Positions 35,760 through 48,468 of a DNA stretch of 64,000 nt are shown in pieces. Origin of the DNA: Trileptium ribeirensis (taxonomy: Eukaryota; Nematoda; Enoplea; Enoplida; Thoracostomopsidae). Both the position numbers and the translations under genes were made by a program. Under the pieces are notes generated by a model. That model was not told the origin of the DNA and ran no database searches. It saw only the letters and a program-made list of their open reading frames with translations. Each line of letters starts with the position of its first letter. Position 1 is the first letter of the stretch. The stretch covers positions 1-64,000 of the forward strand of contig JASANE010025084.1 in assembly GCA_030248225.1 (NCBI GenBank). The letters are read 5' to 3'.

Positions 35760-37135
35760 CAGTGGCGTATTTAGAAATGACTTCAGGGGGGCCAACAAAG
35801 TGTCTTATTTATAATCGCTCAAATAGTCTTATAATACCTCTGCAAATACCACAACTTTAGTAATGTTTTTAATTTTTTTTCACACAAAACTGAGTCGACG
35901 ATTGGACTTTGCAAATTCATCAATAACATCATTATAGTCTAGCGTAATATCCCTATTAATATATAAATGGGCAAGTCCGTTTAGTCTGGTTTCGCCCATA
36001 GTTGACCGTATATAGTTTTTTATATATTTAAGTGCACTAAACGACCTTTCACCGGTAGCTGTTGTTGCTGGAATGGTAACAAAGATATGCAGCAGCGTTT
36101 CGATATTTGGATAAGTCCCCAATTCCGAAGCTGCCTGTATGGCATTAGGTGCAGTGCTCGGCCGCTCAACTGGGTCACTCCGTCCCCAGTATGCTTTCCA
36201 GCGGTAAATCTCGGGAGTAAGAGACGTCATTCCACCATCTAAAAATGAGCAATTTTTTCAGGCGTAAGTTCAGCACAGTATTGTGGAATTAGCAAACTCA
36301 GATCTGCAGCGATGCTGAAGTGATTGATAAATCGTTGTTGAAGTTGGGACAGGATAGTGTCCACATACGGCGAAAACAGCGATCTGCGGTAGTATTGGAC
36401 TGCTGTAATCGCAGGGACATTAGAACGATGTTGTTGTCTTGCTGCCAAACGAGGTATCTGTATTTCCTCTCCAAGCCTGGCACTGGCCTTTTGAAAAGCA
36501 GAATCAAATACACTGTCATCATCTCGATACTGCTACGACACGTCGATGCAGTCCTGAACTCCAGATGATGCACGGAACAGGTCCTGTGTGGATGCTTGCA
36601 GCCTTACGGACAACGGTTTGGTGACTTGCAACACTAACGTCAACACTTCCAGTGCGACCATAAAACCGCCGTCATCAATATATGCACTTGTAATAGAACA
36701 AAAATCCAATTGTGAAATTTGGTTCATTTTTCCATAAATATCTAATTTGGTGTCCAAATAACCTATTAACCCAGTGTGTTAGATACGATATGGTAAATAT
36801 AATTCACTTTCCGTCGGCTTCAAACTCTAAAACCAAAACGGGATTGGCGGAATTTTAATTATCTTTAGCGGACACCGCCAGTGTCTTATGTTACACTTTG
36901 CTTAGAGCTCTACAACTTTGCTAAATCACCCACCACAGCGGGTACCCCCGCATGGTTTGTATCCTGTTGGGCTTATTTTTGTGTTTTATTACCTATCATT
37001 TAAATTATACTTTAATGTTTTATGTTAATTTTGTAATCCTCAAAAAGTTTTTTGGATTCTTTGTGCTAAAATTCTAAAAAATTAAAATTTCTGAGGGGCG
37101 GCCATGGCATCATGGCCCCCCTAAATACGCCATTG
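35760..37135 (-). mobile_element. hAT transposon copy 2, inverted and differently deleted
   Basis: It has the same ends as copy 1 in opposite orientation (CAGTGGCGTATTTAG at 35760 and AAATACGCCATTG at 37135). The flanks GTAACAGC (35752-35759) and GTAACAAC (37136-37143) are an 8-bp target duplication with one mismatch. The first ~130 bp and the transposase C-terminus match copy 1 closely, but the internal deletion has a different breakpoint: sequences diverge after AAAGTATAATT. The two copies lie tail to tail, 657 bp apart. Confidence 0.92.
35880..36690 (-). pseudogene. hAT transposase remnant of copy 2
   Basis: The minus strand holds the same C-terminal domain as copy 1, including TATGERSFSALKYIKNYIRS and GETRLNGLAHLYINRDI, and further upstream DDGGFMVALEVLTL with VTKPLSVRLQASTQDLFRAS. 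Blocks at 35880-36230, 36239-36448, 36298-36573 and 36533-36757 are in different frames, so at least two frameshifts separate them. It cannot make transposase. Confidence 0.85.
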
Positions 37136-37260
37136 GTAACAACCTTCGTGTGTTGTTAACTCAAAGCGGGTTCTACCTAACAACTTTGGTGCGTAAGCGC
37201 TTGTGTGTCAACATTGCTAATGTATAATGTTGTTGCGTGTACTCGCAGCTTTACAACAAC
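37136..37260. repeat. GTTGTTAC hairpin repeat, copy interrupted by hAT copy 2
   Basis: This matches, in reverse orientation, the repeat at about 39365-39490: GTAACAACCTTCGTG, then TTGTTAACTCAAAGCGGGTT, CAACTTTGGTGCG, AAGCGCTTG, then CAACATTGCTAATG. The hAT copy 2 insertion site falls at its GTAACAAC end. Confidence 0.7.
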
Positions 37261-38680
37261 AATCGAATGTTATAAATAGTCTTAACCATTACTTACTCAA
37301 GGTCCGACGTCTCAGGAAATATGGATAGTAGTCGTGTCATGGGGTGGGAAGTCGGATTTCGGCCTCCAAGCTGGTCAGCCGGATCACGGGAACGAGAGTT
37401 GCGGAGTTTCAGGCAGATCGTGCTGCCTCCCGTAGGAAGAACCTTACCGGCGTCCCCCGCTCTCCACCTATTTCCGCTAAGGCATGTCGTGTAATCAACA
37501 TGATATTTTAGTCTTTAATATATTACTTGTTATTTTGTAATACCGTTTTTGCTCTGATACTTGGTATACTTCTGTTCAGTCTGCTCCACTGCGCTGTTTT
37601 GTTTAATAAACGTTAGATCGAACATGTTCTAACCATTTCTTAAACTCTGCTACAGAATATTTGTGAAGCAATTAGCGTTTCGCAAGCGTCTGTCAAGCCT
37701 GCCCCAGTCCCCTGAAGCACCTGCTATCTCCCCTGGAACCTCAGGCCTGGTGCATGTATGGCAAACTAAAGTCATCATTGAATTGATCGGGTTTCGTTAC
37801 ATGTTTCTTTGACGCATTACAGAACGCAATTACGCTTCTACCTTGTAGTCAACGGTGCTGCAATGATTTGTTAAGGTTCCCGCAAAACCGATTGCGTCTT
37901 TAAATTTCCTTTTCTGTGATCTAATAATTGAAAATAACTTCTGCAAGAATCAACAGATCGAACATAACGACCGTTCTCATTATACATACTGACGCTCCTG
38001 GGTGTCGTGGGGGGGGGGTAGCCGGGTCTGCACGAGGGTGGAAGACCATCTTTAGGAGCGTGTAGAAGCCCTCGGTGCTAAAAAACTGTAATGACCTCCT
38101 TTCCTCTCCCCGCGACACCCATTTTTGTTAATTTTCATCGTACATTTGCCAATCCGTGCTAAAATTTTCCGGTCAATGTCGGGGGCGGGGGGGGGGGTAG
38201 CGGTGCGGTGTACCAACAGGTGGGTAGGGTGGTATCCTCAATGGGGTACACCAGGGTCTCGGGAATGAAAATTTTATGATGATAATTTCAAATGCATTGT
38301 TTTGGCAATTTCATGGATATACGTTGCTGTTACAAAGATAAAATTTTAATCGTTTTCTTTCAACCATGTTCACTTGGTGTTTATCTCACTTATGTGATAC
38401 TATTGCATATATTTTGCAACTCTACATCATACTGTGATAACATCTGCTTGATCTTTCTTGCACATTAAATTAATCGACAAAACAAATATTACAGGACACA
38501 CCGAAGCTATTTATACTGGGCCTGATTGGGCTGAGGGGGAAAAGTCAGAGAAGGAGCCCACCATCTTTTTAGTATAGCCCCATAATCTCTGGACCCCAAT
38601 CATCTCTTACTCCCAAAAGAGATCACTTCGAGATCAGGGTCGCCCCTTTCAGCGCCGATGTTCTTAACGCAGATATAGTA
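37261..38680. other. Intergenic, with dispersed repeat fragments
   Basis: At about 37297 ACTCAAGGTCCGACGTCTCAG resembles the end of the 39091-39329 element. Around 37990-38220 there are G-runs (GGGGGGGG) and a TTTGCCAATCCG/CCCCGCGACACCC segment shared with 29540-29580. No gene was seen. Confidence 0.4.
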
Positions 38681-38950
38681 ATGCTATTGAATATTTCTCA
38701 TCTAGGAGAAGAAAGAAATAAACTTAGAGCTCGATCTGTTCATATTGGTTATTCGTTATTCACTGGCGTGGCAATTGTCGTTAATGCGAACTGGAATTAT
38801 AAAAGAAAGCACGATATTGACGTCATACAAATAATTCTCCCTCCAGAAATAAAAACCTATGGCGAGAGTTTTTGCCGTGCAAATATATACGAAGATCTGG
38901 CGTTTACACACAATACTCATTACCGACAATGTATAATTGAGCAATGTTGA
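38681..38950 (+). other. Unassigned open frame (89 codons)
   Basis: A + strand frame follows a plausible TTTCTCATCTAG acceptor and contains LRARSVHIGYSLF, VVNANWNYKRKH and LPPEIKTYGESFCRANIYED. I do not recognise a family, no donor or partner exon is apparent, and the opposite strand is also open, so it may be chance. It is recorded because the residue composition is more protein-like than most frames nearby. Confidence 0.2.
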
Positions 38951-39090
38951 AATCAATTTTAGGTATATGATTTGTGTTATTTTCCCCCGACTAATGCTAA
39001 GTTTGTATAGGAAAGCTAAGAATACCCAAGGGCACACGACACTCTGTTCATTTGCGAAGCCGCTAAGTCGGTCAATGTATACAAATTTTC

Positions 39091-39329
39091 CATACATAGA
39101 TGAGGTCCGATATCTCAGTGAAGATAACGGGGGCTTCGTAGAGGGTGGTCAAGGGGAATACAGTTTTAAAAATGTCTCAGACTCAAAGTTTTTCTTAATT
39201 TTGGCCAATTTTCCCCTAACTTTTGCCACTCACAACCGGCTAACCCGCTTGGAGGCTGAAACCCGACCTCTTGCCCCCATGGCACGGCTACCATCCCTTG
39301 TCACCTCGGACCTTGAGTATGTATGGTTA
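39091..39329. mobile_element. MITE-like element, ~239 bp
   Basis: The ends are inverted repeats: CCATACATAGATGAGGTCCG at the left and CGGACCTTGAGTATGTATGG at the right, imperfect only in the centre. No target duplication could be fixed. Related ends occur near 22170 and 37297. The interior has TTTTGGCCAATTTTCC, as in neighbouring dispersed repeats. Confidence 0.55.
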
Positions 39330-39364
39330 AGAATTACTCGTAGCAACATTCGATTGTAATTATG

Positions 39365-39490
39365 AAGTCGCGAATGCGCGTAACAACATTAGCAATGTTG
39401 TTACATACAAGCGCTTTAGGTAACAGCGCACCAAAGTTGTTACGCAGAACCCGCTTTGTTTAACAACTCACGAGGGTTGTTACATACTAG
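39365..39490. repeat. Repeat of three consecutive GTAACAAC/GTTGTTAC hairpins (unoccupied copy)
   Basis: Hairpin A is a perfect 11-bp stem (39380-39404, GTAACAACATT with AATGTTGTTAC, loop AGC). Hairpin B pairs GTAACA (39420) with TGTTAC (39438). Hairpin C pairs TAACAAC (39461) with GTTGTTA (39476). The reverse complement matches 37136-37260 and so serves as a paralogous empty site for hAT copy 2. Confidence 0.7.
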
Positions 39491-39639
39491 TGAATGTAAT
39501 GTTTCCACACACACGTGTGTATATGCTGACGATGTCGAGTAAGTGCTCACATTGCTCTGTAAACGACGCATAATCCAGGACATATGCTGACGTAAACATA
39601 ACAGTCGGCGATCGAACAAATAGAATACCGAACTGATGA

Positions 39640-39728
39640 ATACAAACCCCAGAATCCCCTGGCAGTCAGGAATCGATTCCATTGGCTGATCCGGATGGAG
39701 AAATTGAATCCACTCGGCCACACATAAC
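39640..39728 (-). other. tRNA-like sequence of Leu/Ser type, degenerate
   Basis: On the minus strand GTGTGGCCGAGTGGATTCAA looks like a class II tRNA D-arm/A box, and GGAATCGATTCC looks like a B box, at suitable spacing. Stems are imperfect, so a pseudogene or SINE head is more likely than a functional tRNA. Confidence 0.4.
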
Positions 39729-40024
39729 GCGAGCGCAAGTTAGGCGTATGGAAACGTTCCCTCATATATCAAAATCTCGTAGTCGTGACACACAAGTAGA
39801 ATATGGACAACACACGGTACCTGTAACTCGCTGGAAAGACTATTAGCGACTAGCGAGGACAGTAAGCGTTTTAGAAGGACAGTATTTCCACTCTCGAGAT
39901 TTCACGCAGTCATCAGTCTCGCAAGAATCTTCAGGTGGGATAGTTGTACCAGAACCATGTATATCAGGAGAACTATGCTACGCCACCATGCCCGTTTTGA
40001 CCTATTCCATTGTCAACCTGCTGA

Positions 40025-40921
40025 ACACATTATTGCATCACGGCTGAAGGATCCAATTCAAACAGCGACCAAACTGGAGAAATTGCGTCTGAACCAGCAC
40101 ATCCTATAAATGTCCCACCAGTCTCACCTATAATTCAGATGCCTGATTACGCTCAGACACGCCGTGAAGCAAAACGAATAAGGCGAGCTCCAGTTCACCG
40201 GTCACCATTACAAGCTAGTGGAACATCACAGACTGTGTCTGATGAAGAAAAAGAAGAGAATGGTACCGAAGAAGGACAGGATGTGGAAACCGGCACCGAA
40301 CGGAAAGTCGAAATACTCAAGAATAGTACTCCCCGATCGGGTCGGTAGTGTAGCACAAGAATCATCAAGTGTCAACCCATGATCATCAGGTACATTACAA
40401 TAAGTTTCTTGTTCAAGTAATGGGCAAAGGACAGGAAGCTCAAGTAAGCAAACACCGAGAAGGGATATATCGACAGTTTGTGTTGCCCACTCTCCACGTA
40501 CTCGGACACAAGGTAGAGCAAAGGCATTAGCTGGTCGTACTACTCAGAAGAAACAGACTAATTCCGCCGGGGAATTTCTACCTGAACATGAGGTAGCAGC
40601 CGAACAGCTGGAAACGTTAGCGGAAGAAACAGCCGCAATAGTGCAAGGCACACCGACCACATCATTGATGACGGCTGGAGAAAGCACAACCAGTGTAATC
40701 GCAATTGCACCAAGTAGACATCTACTTCATTGCTAGGCTAGGGACCAGTTCTCTCGTTGGCCGATAGTTTCAGCATCATATGAGGCGTTGTTAGATTCTA
40801 TTCGAGTTGGAAGACAAGTTAGTTTCCAGAAGCTTAGATCCGCTACGAGTGGATCGCCGAAAACGTCAATCAAACATTCTTCAAATACTCGATTGCAGTC
40901 GAATAGCGTGCCTACCTGAAT
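40025..40921 (+). pseudogene. Decayed coding region of unknown family
   Basis: Three protein-like blocks follow each other. Block 1 (40025-40348) is stop-free for ~107 codons and polar/acidic: QTRREAKRIRRAPVHRS, then SDEEKEENGTEEGQDVETG. Block 2 (about 40405-40736), in another frame, has SPRTRTQGRAKALAGRTTQK, then FLPEHEVAAEQLETLAEET. Block 3 (40737-40921) continues block 2's frame after a single TAG: RDQFSRWPIVSASYEALLDS and IRVGRQVSFQKL, ending in TGA. Block 1 to block 2 needs a frameshift. Base composition is higher in G+C than the flanks. It could be a retroelement gag remnant or an old host gene; I recognise no domain. Confidence 0.4.
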
Positions 40922-43679
40922 GATTAGTTGGTCGTTGTCAATATAAAAAGGACCATCTTCGGAGGACTCGTTCGAACCGAATGAGTGAGATATCCAACAA
41001 TTTCACGTTACCTTTTTAGCCAAGTACCAGAATCCGCCGTCTGGCTAAGACGGGCCCCTCGACCACCATCGTAAGAGGAATCAGATTTAGAAGAGTTCAA
41101 TATAAATGTAGATTAACCATGTCAAAGTATTAGCACGTACCTACCAAACAAAATATCCAATACAACAAGAAGGGGGAAATGGGTTTAAAAGTGACCTGTT
41201 GCTGCCACATCTCGCTGTGAATGCTGTATAATTACAACATTTAATTTATCAACCATTAATTAAGCTTCGGGCCTTTGCGGCTTTTAACCGCTATACTCAT
41301 TGAACATATATTTTGTATATATACTGTGCTTTATAACGTGCATTGTATGAGACCAATACAACTTTTTCAAGGTATTTCCTCACCGCGAGAGTTTTAAAAT
41401 TTATTTTTATAAATAAATGAAATTATACGCCCATAGAATAAATTATCCTGTTGCTTGGTTACTACACTAATGCAAAGATTTGTTACAACCAACGAGTATA
41501 GCTCGAGTCAAGAACAGATGAGCGGATATCCGTTAATTGTTTTCGCTGTGTGATTGTATTTGGCATTCGGCACATAATAATAAGACCATTTATCTGTATA
41601 TCTACTTTTGTAGGAACACCTATTAAAAAGCGCACTTTTAGGCCGAAATGAAGTCGAATTTGGCTGTTCTCTTGATTAAAATAGTAAACCGCTGAAGCGA
41701 AGTGATATCAATTTTCATTGTATAGGTGACATAGGTATCGCACCAGCAGGCATTACCTAGTCTATAACCCTTTTGTAAATCAACAAAATAGCAAACAAAT
41801 AGGAATTTGTGTCACAATCAAATAGACAATGCCGTTGTTGCTAAAACTTGTGACGGCCGGTATATATATTTAAAAATTTGACAGTGTGTGTACCCTTAAT
41901 CTGTTGGATAACTAGAAACAATCGACACCGATGGCATACACGTGCTGAACTCAAAATGTCATGTTCTAAACCGTTTCCCTGCTTCATGCAGCAAATAGCG
42001 TTTGTTTGATGCTTGAAACAACCATAAATTATACCATCATGAGCTACCTTGAGTACATACAGGGAAATTGGCATAATTCGGATCGGTCGCGTAAGCGCGG
42101 CGTAAGGATCTGACAAATTGGTTAAGATTAGGGAGACAGCGACAGTGGAACAGCGAGAGCAGGGCCAGAGCGGAAGGAAGAATTCGTTTAGCAAAGTGCT
42201 TAACGTGAGCGCAGATGATCGCTTCTCACTACTTTTCACAAATGAGCTGATTTTGCATAATTTAGCAGAGATGATTGTTTTAATTCCAAAAATTTCGATT
42301 TGTATATATTTAGTTACATGACATCTGTGAATGTATAAAAAAAGAAATCATATTCTTCGACCGTTTGGATTCACCTGAAACAGCACATGTTAAGCCGTCT
42401 AGCTTCGTTGTTGTAGCCACTCTGCTGTTATTTAATATCCGGCACAAATTCAATAGTGCTGAAATTAAGCCTTGTCCAAAGCGTACACAAACAAAAACAT
42501 TCGCTTCCTATTTTGCCAGTTTGCTAAACTCAATACATTCCTTGGTCAAAACACATTCCTTATGGGAGAGCACCTGTTTATTGCAATTGTTCTTATTATT
42601 TCTCCGTGGGAGAGCATAATCGAAAACCGACTTCTATATTTTTATAGCGAAAAGAACCTCAGCAACACAGCAGAGCCAGAACATAAAACTTCGTATGGCT
42701 AAGGAATTTTTTCCCTCTAGGCTTGCAAACAGAATGTAATAGACGTGCGTTAAAACCTGTGGCATATACATATATGCTCAATTTACATTTGTGCGTATAT
42801 TGCACAAGTGCAATTCTAACACTGCAATGCTTTGATGTGTGCCGTGTACTGTTCTTTTTCGTCTGCTTGTTGTTGCAATTGTTGTTATCCGCCATTTTGA
42901 GTCAAACTAAATATGACTACTCCTCGGCTCAAACTATATTTGCTGAGACACTTTTATTATAGATGAAGAAAAGAGATTCATTATAATATTTTTGAAGGCC
43001 TGAAGCGAATGTTATTCACTGTTTACCATGTAACGTTGCAATTTGTGTGTATCTATATAATTTAGCTGGGTGTTCAATTTTGGCTTGGGACAGTTTGTGT
43101 GTACTAATGCGAGCTAAATTGTAAAAATTTAATGCTTTTCAGACAGGTATATACGCCAACTTCGGCGTTCTGTTCGTAGCAAAATTTTTACCCAATTGTG
43201 TGCTACCGGGTTTAAGAAACAACAAACTGCCTTGTTTCGAAGAACTTTAGTGTGAGAATTGATTTTGCCGTATTTTAGCTTTTCGTACATATTAAAATCA
43301 AGCATTAATTGTTGTATTATTATTTATATAATAATTATTTATATACAAGTTTATATGTATGTAAATATGTATTATTGTTTTCATATTTAGCTATTTCGTG
43401 TTTCAATTTTAAAACGAACATGAAGAATCTTATTCATAATGTGGGCTCTTCAATGGTATTAATAAACATTAAACAATACATATAATTCATATCAACGTTA
43501 TGTTATTACATATTGAAATAAATTTTGACTCGAATAAAAGAAAACCGTCAGAGCAATTTAAATTTATTTATACACATTTTTGCCATGAACAAATTAGTTG
43601 TAAATGTCATAACGTTGCAATATTTAGTTTGGTAGATGTAACAAGATAAGGGTAACATAATCTTCGCATAGTAGCGTAG
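40922..43679. other. Intergenic, no gene seen
   Basis: AT-rich sequence with scattered short frames lacking coding features. At about 41444 AAATTATCCTGTTGCTTGG resembles a fragment of the 172-bp satellite monomer. Nothing else stands out. Confidence 0.4.
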
Positions 43680-43860
43680 TTTAACCCTTTAGGTCTTGAA
43701 TTAATTTGCATTTCGAGAGTCGATAAACATTTATACATCGCCGCGAAGAATCGACGCGAGAACGATTCTATACGCGTGTCATCTTCAAGGTTTCGCGCAA
43801 TGCGAGTGAAATATATGACGCGTAGAATCGTATAGTATACTATGAATTTAGTTAGTACAA
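43680..43860 (-). repeat. tRNA-derived SINE copy, minus strand
   Basis: The reverse complement shows TCGATTCTTCGCGGCGATG, a TGTTTATCGACTCTCGAAAT segment and the tail GCAAATTAATTCAAGACCTA then AAGGGTTAAAC, aligning with the SINE units of 14981-16055. The A box is poorly preserved. Confidence 0.6.
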
Positions 43861-44254
43861 CGTTTTACAACGTAATTGGCTGTGGTCGAACCACTGCATC
43901 CGTTAAAACATAAATAGCGCAATCAGTGCCGTTATGAATATATTAACTTTAAAGTCGTGCATACATTGGATATAAAGTGGACACATTGAATCAGATAAAA
44001 TAATATAGCGCTTGCATAATTTCATCGGGTCCGACTGGAATCATGCGGTTTGGAAAAATACAGCTAGCATACACGAAGTACGCCAAGCCACATATTTTGT
44101 TTGTATCCGATCTGATCGCCTGATATGAAGCGAGTCCATAAATCGAATCGAATCATACACGACCTTATGCCATTTATAAACCTTACCTATAGTGAAATGA
44201 GTCAAAACTTTGCCTGACAGTTAACATCGCAGACGTTATTTATAGACCATAAAG

Positions 44255-45790
44255 CGACTGTGTCAGGAAAACTCCACTATGTTATGAGATCCTTACAAAA
44301 AAGAGGAACGTATCACCAAGCTGACGCTTAACAAAAGAATTACTAACTTACTTTATGATTATCTTAATTGTATTATTGCTATTTCAAACGGCATTCTAAG
44401 TTTATGTGATATTTCTGTTTTAATTTCGACGGTGACTATTAATGAGACATTAGGAGTTATGCAATTCTCAATTAGCTGATTAGTGAGCGGAAAATTATTA
44501 ACGAACATTTTTATCATAAAGTATACGATATACTGTATATGTGTATACATAAAAAATGTATTATATATATATGTATATATATTGTGACGTGACATCAGCA
44601 GACTTTGACATTGTTTTGCCACTAAAGCCACACAGAGCATGAACTTTTCAAATTAAATCGATCTATCACAATGTGGCCGTATTCAAACACTTTGCAAATC
44701 CGACCACTGGATATGACACAACAGAACGCTGCAAATGTCTAAAATTAGTGTGTTACATTTGTCTCAAATTGGTCTGTTGTAACTTTGACCGACAGTTAAA
44801 ATCGCAGACGTTAATTGTAGACTACTGTAGAGTTATTTCCTACTAATTTAAACAAATAATCAATGAGCAATTAATTGATGTTTTGTGTCATTAATGTTCA
44901 TTTTTGTTTTCAATTAACCTTCAGTCAATCGTCTCCTTAGTTGGCCTTTCTCTTCGGTTCGATCGATGTGGTCGTTGTGTTCGGTCGTTGGTTTGAGCGG
45001 TGCCCATCCGGCAATCGGAAGTCAAGTGCCAAGTGGCACAAAACCTGACAGAGTTGCCAAAATGAATATACCATAAAGCACCGAATTGTGCAAACCGAAA
45101 CAGACGATTAGAAGTTACAGTGGTTGACTTGAACTAAGTTGAAGCGAACTAGGACTTCCTGCCACCACTGAACAGCAGTCGATATTTATACACTGCCATG
45201 CCCAGCTAGCGACACACTGATTTTGCATAATCAAATTAGGTTTACAGTCGAACGATGTGCTATATTGAACCCGTTTTATTAGCCATAAGGCGGCTATGTC
45301 AGGAAATCACCACTACGTTATGAGTTGCTCACAAAAAAGAGAAACGTATCACCAAACTGAAGTTTAATAAAAAGATTACAACCTGATTTTATGATTATTT
45401 TAACGGTATTATTGCTATTATAAAAGGCATTCTAACTTTATGTGATACTTCTTTTAAATTGGACCGCGACTATTATATGAACTGTTAGGAATTATGAAAT
45501 TCTCAATTAGCTGATGTGTGACAGAAAAGTATTAACAGACATTTTTCATCATATATATGTATACATGCATACATAAGCATACATATATATTTTATACATA
45601 TGTATATATTCTGTGACGTGGCATCGGCACGCAGTAACATTGTTTTCGCCATTTTTTTATACTGAGCATGAACTTTTCAAGTTGAATCGATCTATCTTAA
45701 TGTGACCGTATTCAAATACTTTGCAAATCTGACCACTAGATTTGACACAACAGAAAACGGTGCGCTGTAGATGTCTTAACTTTGTCTGAT
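44255..45790 (+). repeat. Diverged segmental tandem duplication (~480 bp, ~1.03 kb period)
   Basis: Sequence from about 44262 to 44745 recurs from about 45297 to 45780 with many differences. Shared landmarks are TGTCAGGAAA, GAACGTATCACCAA/GAAACGTATCACCAA, GGCATTCTAA, CTCAATTAGCTGAT, a TATATA-rich tract, GTGACGTG, GAGCATGAACTTTTCAA and TTGCAAATC. No reading frame is conserved between the copies. Confidence 0.75.
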
Positions 45791-48468
45791 AAATTTAAGT
45801 GGAAAAAAGATTTGCCAATATAAATTGCAATCAAAATATTTATGCTGATATTAATAAATATGATGCTATTTTTATGCATAACTATTATAAATATTTTGCA
45901 GTTCTTAAGCTTTGCTAATTTAAGCAAGAACTTATGACGCTTTTATATTTTTTGTGTAACTATGCTAATTATTGAGCCTAATTATGATAAACGAGTGACT
46001 GAAATGTTTAAAATAAATTAAGCTCAAATTTTCAAAGAATTATGTTTAAAAACTTAAAATTTAAATATAATATCGCTAAATATCAAGTATCTTTTTAGCT
46101 TTGTTTGCTATTTTAGTTATTTAGCATAATTATGTATAAATGTTTGTTAGCATTAATAAAAGTAATAGCTAATAATAAGAATGCTAAAAATTCTGCATAA
46201 TTACAGGGAGCGTGGTTCATATGGAAATAAGTTTTATCACAATTTCTGTGTTTGTTGTGTAGTTACATTGGTTTGTATAAAAAGTTTTTGAGCCTGTTTC
46301 TTTGGATAGTTACTGAACTATTTGTTAAAGATGTTCCTATATTAGTTTAAAGATGTATCATTTTCGGCCGTCTACAATCATTGGCGTGTTTGGAATTTTC
46401 ATTTGGGTGCCCAAGGCATGTTCAAGTCATATTATTTGGTACAAAACATTTTTCTGAATGCTATATTGTCACGCGGTTATGTTAATACAAAGGTGAACTC
46501 TTGGCATTTTTGGGATTTCGAACAAAATCTTTTTGTTACAGTGGGAGGGCCCTAGACTTAGTACTAAGTACTTCAGTGTCAGGAAAAAGGAAACAAAGCG
46601 TCATATCGTGCTAATAGTTAATGCTCACAGTATGAGCAGCGATTATTGAACTTCTACAAACGTTGTTAATGGACACTAGGTAAATTGTTTAAAGCGTTCA
46701 GATCAAACTAAGCAAAATTAACTTACTACAACCGGCAATTTTGATAGTTAAATATTAATATATGTACGAAGCAAATGAAAATCAAGTCAGACATGATTAC
46801 TCAGATACGTGTGATGAAATGATTAATAATATCTAAAATCCGCATGTTTTTTGAAATATTTTAGCTACACTCTTAATCTGACAACCAAGTATTTGGTACA
46901 CACACAGCTCAACTAGGAGATTATTTTCCCAAATTGAATTTGGTACTCAGAAACTTCTTGCTTGGTATTACAACTGCTATGGCAAATATTTATGTTGCAA
47001 TGGCAAAAATGTTTCATCAACGTTATCTCAATATTACTAAAGATTGTTATGGTTTGAGGTATCTTCGATCCTGCGCACAAGTATTTGTCATCCAACGTCG
47101 TAATGTATTCTTTTGTCAATGATGTTCTTAGAACATTCGTGTCTATGTAGTGCAAACCACAATTTTTTGCCTATACACTTATTTATTGGGGAAATTGGAC
47201 TACACAAGGTATAATTTGTAGAGTTCTTCATTATAGAACGATAAGTCATATAAAACTAAAATTTCACAAATACTTAGTTCAAAATCTTCGATAAAAATAA
47301 TTAGCGCGTTTAGCTTGACAAGGACAACATGCTTAAGAATTAGCATTAAATGATGATTAGCGACATTTACTAATACAGATTTTTATTCTGTTTACTATTT
47401 TTATTTTGAGCTGATTGACGCAAAAGACTTTTGAGATAATTACGCAATTATTCTTAAACCTCAAAAGTATGTTCGAAATTTGTAATTGGTTAAGATTGAT
47501 AAAACTGTATCCCAGATTCTTTAAACATATCTCAAATTCTGTGAACAATTTAGAAATTACAACGTGGCAGAGCTTTATATGCTAACTTTTTGAAGGCTAA
47601 CATAATTCTCATCTCTCACCGATACTATTTCTCGATTTTATATATTTTTGACCTAGCTTGAAAGCCTGAATTCAGACCCACAGCTTAGACTTTTTATGAA
47701 TTTCATCAAAAATCATAGCACACAGTTTTTCTGTCTGTTTTTTGTTCTTAATATTAACATTCTAAACTATAATCGATAAGTCACTTGTAATGGTTTTATT
47801 CTTAATAAAATTTAACGACTGCCTTCACTTCGTGATCCAATAGCTCAGAGGATCGAAACTGCGCATAAATGCATTTGACCGACATAACTGGAAATCTAAA
47901 ACAGACGCTGCCCGCAACAAATAATCAGCAACGCATCAGTTAGTATTTCAGTTCTGCGGTTAATCAAATTAATATATTCTATTTGTTGCACAAAGCATTC
48001 TGTTCGCAAGCGTCGCGATGAAATTTTCATTTGGGCCTCGCTAAGATGAGCGATCCTCCTATAAAACCTTAAAAACGATATTCAACTATTTCCTAAAAAG
48101 CTACGTTTGTATTTTCACCATTGCTGACAAGGACATTGAGAATTTAATGCTTTCCGTGGATGTTCCTATATTCTATTGTTTGGTAAAAGCCATCTGTGTA
48201 TTTTCAGAGTGTTGGCAAGAACATGGAGAGGTAATCCTTTCGCTATGTTTTCAGGACGCTGATTTTTAGTTTTGCACGTAGTTAATTGCATAATATTATT
48301 CCAGTTGTTTGTTATATGTAATATACATAATATATATATATATTATATGTTATATATTATTATATATAATTCCCAAGTACCGCTGGGATTTTAACGCACT
48401 AAATTATAGAAATATACGCAATATTTGTACTTAATCCACAGCCTTATTGAAAAGACCCATAACATGTT
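45791..48468. other. AT-rich intergenic, no gene seen
   Basis: Long AT-rich stretch with a TA-rich tract near 48320-48372. I found no convincing exon apart from the start of the frame at 48469. Confidence 0.4.
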
